DNA of 64,000 bases from Malachius bipustulatus (Eukaryota > Arthropoda > Insecta > Coleoptera > Melyridae). This document shows positions 58,330 to 64,000 of this stretch, one piece after another; position 1 is the first letter of the stretch; each line of letters opens with the position of its first letter. A program made the translations under genes and the position numbers. The stretch lies in assembly GCA_910589415.1 (NCBI GenBank), contig OU342632.1:15875507-15939506 (forward strand). Reading direction: 5' to 3'. The notes beneath the pieces are model-generated. The model searched no databases, had not been told where the DNA came from, and saw nothing but the letters and a program-made list of their open reading frames with translations.

Positions 58330-58605
58330 GCTTAGATTAGTTGTGAAAGTTAGTTCTCGTACTTTCCCTCTCACGGCCGAGAATTTCCCTCGGTAGTAGG
58401 AGACTGCGAATAACAGATGGTATTTATACCGGAACTCACGTTGCCGTAGTGCGGCCAAACGACACGTCCCACATGTTCCGGCAGCCGCTGCGATCTGGCC
58501 ATGGCCAACTCGACTGCAGTAGGCAGAGTCTACACGCTCCACCCCACGCCACATCCCAGACCGGCCATTGCCACTGCAGCACCGATCACCTCCGATATCT
58601 TAACA
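58330..58605 (-). repeat. LTR-like fragment (5' half) in inverse orientation
   Basis: On the minus strand it starts TGTTAAGATATCGG and contains GATCGGTGCTGCAGTGGCAA, TCTCGGCCGTGAGAGGGAA and GAGAACTAAC, as does the plus-strand copy that begins at 59794. Only the first about 275 bp of that LTR are present. Confidence 0.65.
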
Positions 58606-59055
58606 ATACGTAAAAATTCGATGACTTTTCTCAACATAATTTATTCTAAGCCCTAAGTCAACCGATAATGCAATCCTTTATTCAAATAAAAATATATCTA
58701 TTGGACTCTTATTATTACTCGCATACCTTTAACATACTTCCCATTCCCAGTAGAAGTAGCTATTCTTTCTTCTAGGCTTTCTGATTTTCCCGAATCAAAT
58801 TTTATTACAATAAAACCGATGTTTTGAGAATGTTAGGGGATACAGTATCTTCGATTTATTAATAGTGCGTGGACGGAGATATCGCTTGCTGTAAAGAATC
58901 GTGCATTCAGGGAAATTTCCTCGGAAATTTCACGGAGACGCTGCTCCGCTCGGTGTTGGTTTTGATAAGAAAAATTTCTACCTCTGTTATCTTACCCCTT
59001 TATATAACTAAATCACCTTCTCACCAGCTTCTAGAAGACTTCCTCTGACGTATTA
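58606..59055. other. Spacer
   Basis: Lies between two inverted LTR fragments. No coding or paired repeat structure is supported. Confidence 0.35.
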
Positions 59056-59719
59056 TACCGGGTGTATATTTATTATTGCGAAAAAATTTAAAGCAAGATT
59101 GCTGGATCAAAAATAAACTGAAAATTTCGGTACTGTGTGTCCGGAAATGTACCGTTTTTGAGATAGGTACAGAGGGTGTCAATTTTTTTTTTCAAAGTCA
59201 ATTTTTGTACATCTTATCAATAATGTTAACTTTTTTTTTTGCCAATTCAGTTTTTTTTTTTAATGTCTGGCGTATTTTTAAAGGGTTGTCCGAGGTTTCT
59301 TTGCCCCTTATATCTATGACAGTATGCAAATTGGCATTTTAAAAACGTATTTTATACCACCAATGCTTTCTACACAAAAAAGGGTACCTATAGGTTAAAA
59401 GTGTTTACTTGGACCGTTTTCGAGAAAAACGGCCATTTACGATGAAAAACTTGCTTTGAATGTTTCTAAACATGTGTTGGAAAGGAAGGGCAAAACACCA
59501 ATCCTAAAATCTCCACCAATGGCACATGAAAAAAAAAATGAATTGATATTAAAAGTTAAAATGGATATCTCAAAAAAACTGTAAAAATTATATTTTTTTG
59601 AAACCCTGGATCTCAAAAACGGCGCATTTCCGAACACGCGTTAATTGGAAATTTTTTGTTTATTTTTGACCATAGAATCTGCCATTAAACTTTTTCGCAA
59701 TAGTAAAGATATACCCTGA
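59056..59719. mobile_element. Foldback element (copy D)
   Basis: TACCGGGTGTATATTTATTA and TTGCGAAAAAATTTAAAG at the left are mirrored at the right by AAACTTTTTCGCAATAG and ATATACCCTGAA. The middle shares CGTTTTCGAGAAAAACGGCC, TTTTTGTACATCTTATC and ATGGCAC (variant of CACTGGCG) with copies A-C. Confidence 0.65.
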
Positions 59720-59793
59720 ATGTCTATGAAGTATTTTAAAGCGTCTCAACATTATATTATGAAATCGGATTCTTGATGCGTCCTGCTATAGTT

Positions 59794-60300
59794 TGTTGAG
59801 ATATCCCAGTGCGTCTGATCGGTGCTGCAGTGGCAATGGCCTTGATCCTACGCTCTACGAGATTCGTATTTTCGTTATGTTCTCCCGGTACCTCGCGACG
59901 CTTGTATCGGACAATCTCGGCCATGAGAAGAAAGTTCGAGAACTAACTTCCACAACTAGATCATCAGGATGTGTGGAAAGTACCTATAAGGATACACGGT
60001 TAGGATGTTCCAGAAATGGAACATTCGGACTCAGGAGGCACATCCGTGAGTTGTTTGAGGGCATTCCAAAAGAATACCAGAGGTGCTATGTAAGCGGAGC
60101 GGGTGAGTGGAGCTAAGTCAGTTCAGTGTAGACTGCGAAAAAGGAAGCGATAGGTAACAAGGGAGCGATATAAGGAGATAGTAGTGTTATAGACAGTGTG
60201 TGATTTACGCCTGGACTTGTAAATTAGTATAAGTATCCCTTAGTGTGAATTGTAACTTAAATTAAGCGATTAATAAAGTAATTAATTCTCACAGAAGACT
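59794..60300 (+). repeat. LTR-like repeat, plus orientation
   Basis: It begins TGTTGAGATATCCC and runs through CTCGGCCATGAGAAGAAAGT, CGAGAACTAACTTCC, GTTCCAGAAATGGAAC, GTAGACTGCGAAAAAGGAAG and GTGTGTGATTTACG to GATTAATAAAGTAATTAATT. The same order is seen at 25975-26608 (minus strand) and 17640-18815. The AATAAA near 60270 may be its polyadenylation signal. No gag or pol follows, so it is solitary. Confidence 0.65.
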
Positions 60301-61558
60301 CACAGAAGGAAACATTGGTAACATTATGGATTTTTGGTAGGAGAGATGTGGATGTGGTCAGACAAGTCGGTAGACGTCTGGCTGTGGCAGAAATGACTTC
60401 ATGGCCGTCTTGTCTTACTGTAAGAACGCATCAGGTAAATCAAGATAATAAAAGCGTCTTTTGTGACAAACTGATGCAAGAATCGATTCAGAACTTGATG
60501 GAGATGGAGTGAATGAATAAAATATTGTCCCCCTTATTATTGATCTTAAATCTTTAAAAGGAACATCAATTTATGTATGTAAAAATGAAAGCAAAATGCA
60601 TTAAGGTATATTAGCAACAAGACGGTAGGTATGTTGTGTATATTGCATGAGTGCTCATTACCCCTCGATTATAAAAATTTGTTTTCGCATTAAAATATCG
60701 AGAATCAGCCAACCGGTTGTCATTACTCCGCGTTGTTGTAGTAGTTGCATTATTTAACGAGAATATTAGGGGTTTAGTAGTTTAGTACCTACACCTGAGT
60801 CTGAAGTAGGAAGTATGAATAATCACTGGTTCGAGCTTTGTTGAATGGTGCTGATGGTGCAATTGGTTAATTAATGACCACTTTTCCTGTATTGTCCAAG
60901 GTAAAACAATAAGTAGTTGGGCTGTTTTGCAAGAAGTAAAAGACCGGTCGACACAGTAGATCAGAAGAACAGTATATGAAATTATTCTGAATGTCTTCCA
61001 ATTTGCGTGAAAGGCAACTGACCTGAACACTGAACACACACACTGGTTTATAATAATTTCAGGCTGAAGATGTATTTGTCTTCCGTTGTGAGCAGGTCTA
61101 TTGTTCGTTTTGTTATTTCTCGAAATTGTGGTTAAAATATTCGCTAATTAGCATAAAAAGGAACGTTAAAATCCGTCTTCTATCTAGACACTAAACGATG
61201 TGGAATAATAGAAACAGTTTTTGAATAATTACTTTATGCTGAAGTACTTACCTACTGTGAGTAAAATATTGGTTGATTATTTCTCAATATGTAATTAATT
61301 ATTAATTAATTAATGAGAAACTATACTACCTACATGATTGTAATAATAATAATAATTATAACAGCGGTATAAAAATAGACTGATGAGGATGAGGAGGAGA
61401 GCAACTAAGGGGTCTATTTTCATCTCTAATTTCCTCCAACGGAAACTTTTTAAAATGTAAACAAGATGGAAATCAGTGTAAACCCAATTTGTGTAGGAAG
61501 AAACATTGTATGGTCGAAATTAAACTGGAAAATTAATTTATTTTATTTTTTGTTTCAG
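60301..61558. other. Unassigned stretch
   Basis: No exon or repeat recognised; a 65-codon plus-strand frame (60315-60512) and an 85-codon minus-strand frame have no visible family. Confidence 0.35.
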
Positions 61559-61632
61559 GATCTCTTGGTTCATGTGATCTCCTTAGTCTAGTCATCAAAC
61601 ATGTACAGATTTTACCGATAACTGAAATGAAG
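61559..61632 (+). CDS. Candidate 74-nt internal exon of an unknown gene
   Basis: A textbook acceptor, TTTTATTTTTTGTTTCAG, precedes it and AAG/GTAAGA follows it. One frame is open throughout and joins with two leading bases: SLGSCDLLSLVIKHVQILPI then TEMK; the other two frames have stops. Alternatively the exon is mostly untranslated with a start codon ATGAAG at its very end (61628). I do not recognise the protein. It lies downstream and in the same sense as the candidate first exon at 37.1-37.7 kb, but a link is only a possibility. Confidence 0.35.
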
Positions 61633-62811
61633 GTAAGATTTATAATAAATGTATAATAAATTACCAGCAAACGGGCAAATCTAATCTAGTATTGTATAAA
61701 GTGAAGACTAGGTACTCATTAAAATTCGACCTTTTGTAAACCACGCATATAAATTATTATTACTTATTAGTTTCATTTATCTACTAATACCATCATTCAA
61801 ATTGCTTCCAAGTGGAGAATGGTTACCTAAGTAATAGTAAATAGTAATGGATGAAACTTGCTTGTGATAAGCGTCATTAGGTAAGCAACGATATTACAAT
61901 TCAGTAGGTACTTTTTGCGGAAGTGTTTTAACGAAGAATATTATTCTACTTATAAACTTCCACCCCTGGCAATAGTACAAAACATTACATACATAACATA
62001 CTACTGAGGGACACTTTAGTGCGTTTAGATCGTACATTATTCCTCCCCTTACGAAATGAATGCCTGTTTTATTTTTAACAACCCTCTTGCAAATAATGTA
62101 TTCTGTTGAACACTGTGAACACTCTACATCTCGTGATTTCATTCCTAGGAAGCTGATGAAGCTACACCCTAGTCTAGTACATTTCTAGGGGTGTAATCTC
62201 AAATTTCTTAGTGGAAGATGCTTGTTGTTGAGTCGTATTCATAGATTCATAGTGGCAGAATTAGCTTTGAAATATTTTAACGATTTTTCTTCTCCTATGA
62301 TCTTATCATAGGCAAAGAATGCCACAATAAGAATCCTTTTTTTCAATGAGCCAAGATTAAAATTTTATAACGTAGTATTGTTACAAAAATACTCATTATC
62401 ATTAAACTTTATATATTACAGCAATAATTGCTCGTTTAATATTTTGTTTGTCAATAAGTATAGGAGATTAAACAAGAACTTGTTTTCATAATGAGGGTAA
62501 TAATTGCCTAAACAGTTGTCAATGTTGAATGGGCTGAAGACAGTTTTATATGGTAATACATAATACTGAGCTCTATAATATTAATAATGTCCTAATACAA
62601 TTATTCGACTAAGTAGGTATTACGTTTTTGTTTGGAGTCAATATTTTTGAATACCCAGTAGACTAGCCGGTTCAATTCATTCAAGGTCTTGATTACAACT
62701 CACTTAAATACCATACAACTCAACTTATTATACATAATATGTATTATATCGCTTAGTCTATCGCGTTCTGATTAGCTTCGCTATCAAGTTCTGCCTATTA
62801 TAATGTGCAAC
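61633..62811. other. AT-rich stretch
   Basis: If the preceding exon is real this is the start of an intron. No further exon, repeat or RNA is supported. Confidence 0.35.
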
Positions 62812-63115
62812 TACGAGGGCGTTCAAATAAAACCGGGATTTGGCTGCAACTTTTTATTTTGCGTTTCATAAAAATGTTTTAAAAGTTATATAAAATGATT
62901 TTGGTTTCGGCGTGAATATCTACTCGTACCTGATGCTGGTGCTCAAACTGTGCACATTACCATCATCATCGTCTTGAAATTTTGAGTCACTCAGTGCTTC
63001 TTTTCAGTGGTTCAAAAATTTCAAAGAGACGAAAACCAACCACATGGTGATGAATCCGAGCTAAAAGGTGATGGGATGTGGAACCTCCCAACTCGTACAC
63101 CGTACGAGTATAAAT
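62812..63115 (+). pseudogene. Possible mariner remnant (left terminus and N-terminus)
   Basis: TACGAGGGCGTTCAAATAAA resembles left termini of mariner transposons, which often begin with a CGAGGG/GTTCAA-like word. About 190 bases on, the plus strand reads SFQWFKNFKET, compatible with the F-E-W-H-K-R-F-K-E segment of mariner transposases. Stops are frequent and no right terminus was found, so this stays tentative. Confidence 0.3.
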
Positions 63116-64000
63116 AAAAATTGAAATAAAATTTATTCCCTTATTTTATTTCACAACTCAAATTTCACGTTTAAATGACGTCTTTTTGACATCATCTATT
63201 AACATCATATAGGTATAAAACGACCTGTTATCGACTTCGTTATCAACGTTACTTATAGGTTGTTTACGTCAGAGACCAATCATCACCAAAATATAACATT
63301 ATAATCACGTGGCTCTGCAACTGGGAAGTACATATAAGAAAAAACCTTCTTGCGCATCAATCGCATATAAAAAGTGTATTTTTATGCGCTTCAATTATGA
63401 AGATTTTCACCGCTTTTTAAATTGGCTTTCTGTAATTTTCCATGGTTAGATCATATTAGCATAGGTAGTGATACACTGTGAAAATTTCATTTCATTTCGT
63501 TTGAAAACGTGCCATAAAATGGATTTTTAAATTTAACAAAACAACAAAATTTGTCAAAATTTAACAATTTTCCCCTTTTTCTATGCCCGCCACTGACTAA
63601 TTTTAGGCACTTAAAAACTGCTATTTTTACACTTACCTCTAATAAATTCGAAAGAAGTTACAGGGGAGTTTTGAAAACCGAAAATTTGAAAATTTAGACA
63701 AATAAAAAAATATCATCAATAAATATCAAAAATTCTAATATCTCCGCCATTTTTCTTACTTGCGTCTTGAAATTTTTTAGCTTAAAGTCTATTAGTACAG
63801 TTGTCTTCTGTAAAAATTTCAGTTCAATTCCTTCAAAAATTTGCTCATAAACGGTTATAGAAATTTAGCCATTTTTACCCTTTTGCTACCCACGCCACTG
63901 GCTTTTTAATAGAAATAATGCAAATTTTATTGTATTAACTCAAATTTCAAATAATTTTCTTCCAATCTTGTTAATTTAGGTACAAAGGTTTTTTTATATC
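63116..64000. other. AT-rich end of window with inverted CAGTGGCG words
   Basis: CGCCACTGAC (63590) and CGCCACTGGC (63893) recall the foldback elements but point in the same direction. Any arm pairing would extend past the window. No gene. Confidence 0.35.

Noticed and set aside
60945..60960. Fourth hammerhead motif (ACCGGTCGAC)
   Set aside because: The stem III/cleavage word is present, but neither CTGATGA nor GAAA occurs at the right distance on either strand.

Overview
The window looks like gene-poor, repeat-dense nuclear DNA of an insect. It is AT-rich, has no intact long reading frame, no bacterial-type operons, and contains remnants of insect-type LINEs, Gypsy LTR elements and an integrase-CXC element. 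The words GTAGGTA and TACCTAC are very frequent. That habit is familiar from sap-feeding Hemiptera (aphids and relatives) and some moths; Hemiptera is my preferred guess, but the sequence does not settle it.

Most of the recognisable content is foldback DNA: about twenty elements of 0.5-1.6 kb whose two halves are inverted copies of each other. Most end in TACAGGGTG / CACCCTGTA and many carry an internal CAGTGGCG word. They occur at 1.7-3.2, 4.4-5.7, 6.9-7.6, 12.0-13.8, 14.9-15.7, 17.8-18.5, 19.1-20.8, 21.5-25.9, 27.8-30.5, 39.2-39.9, 40.8-43.5, 48.1-49.7 and 59.1-59.7 kb. One is a near-perfect 576-bp palindrome (19080-19655). One sits inside an LTR at a TA, which gives the family target. A different family at 46964-47745 has a 9-bp target duplication.

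Retroelement debris: minus-strand LINE fragments at 8.2-9.8 kb (reverse transcriptase and RNase H), 14.4-14.9 kb (C-terminus) and 31.1-32.35 kb (endonuclease); plus-strand LINE fragments at 51.8-52.3 kb (C-terminus, flanked by a 43-bp repeat), 53.6-54.8 kb (reverse transcriptase) and 57.5-57.9 kb; a degraded Gypsy element at 32.47-36.80 kb, itself invaded by a second Gypsy element at 35181-36485 with a 4-bp target duplication; fragments of another LTR family at 17.6, 26.0, 58.3 and 59.8 kb; and an integrase plus CXC-type cysteine domain at 54.85-55.95 kb.

The most unusual signal is a set of three hammerhead-ribozyme-like motifs of the minimal, Penelope-associated type: an inverted pair inside a 6.2-6.7 kb repeat and a single, core-intact copy at 44392-44429.

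Host gene traces are slight: two CG-dense segments ending in good splice donors (minus strand near 23.69-24.15 kb, plus strand near 37.14-37.71 kb), which could be promoters with first exons of divergent genes, and one well-bordered 74-nt candidate exon at 61559-61632.
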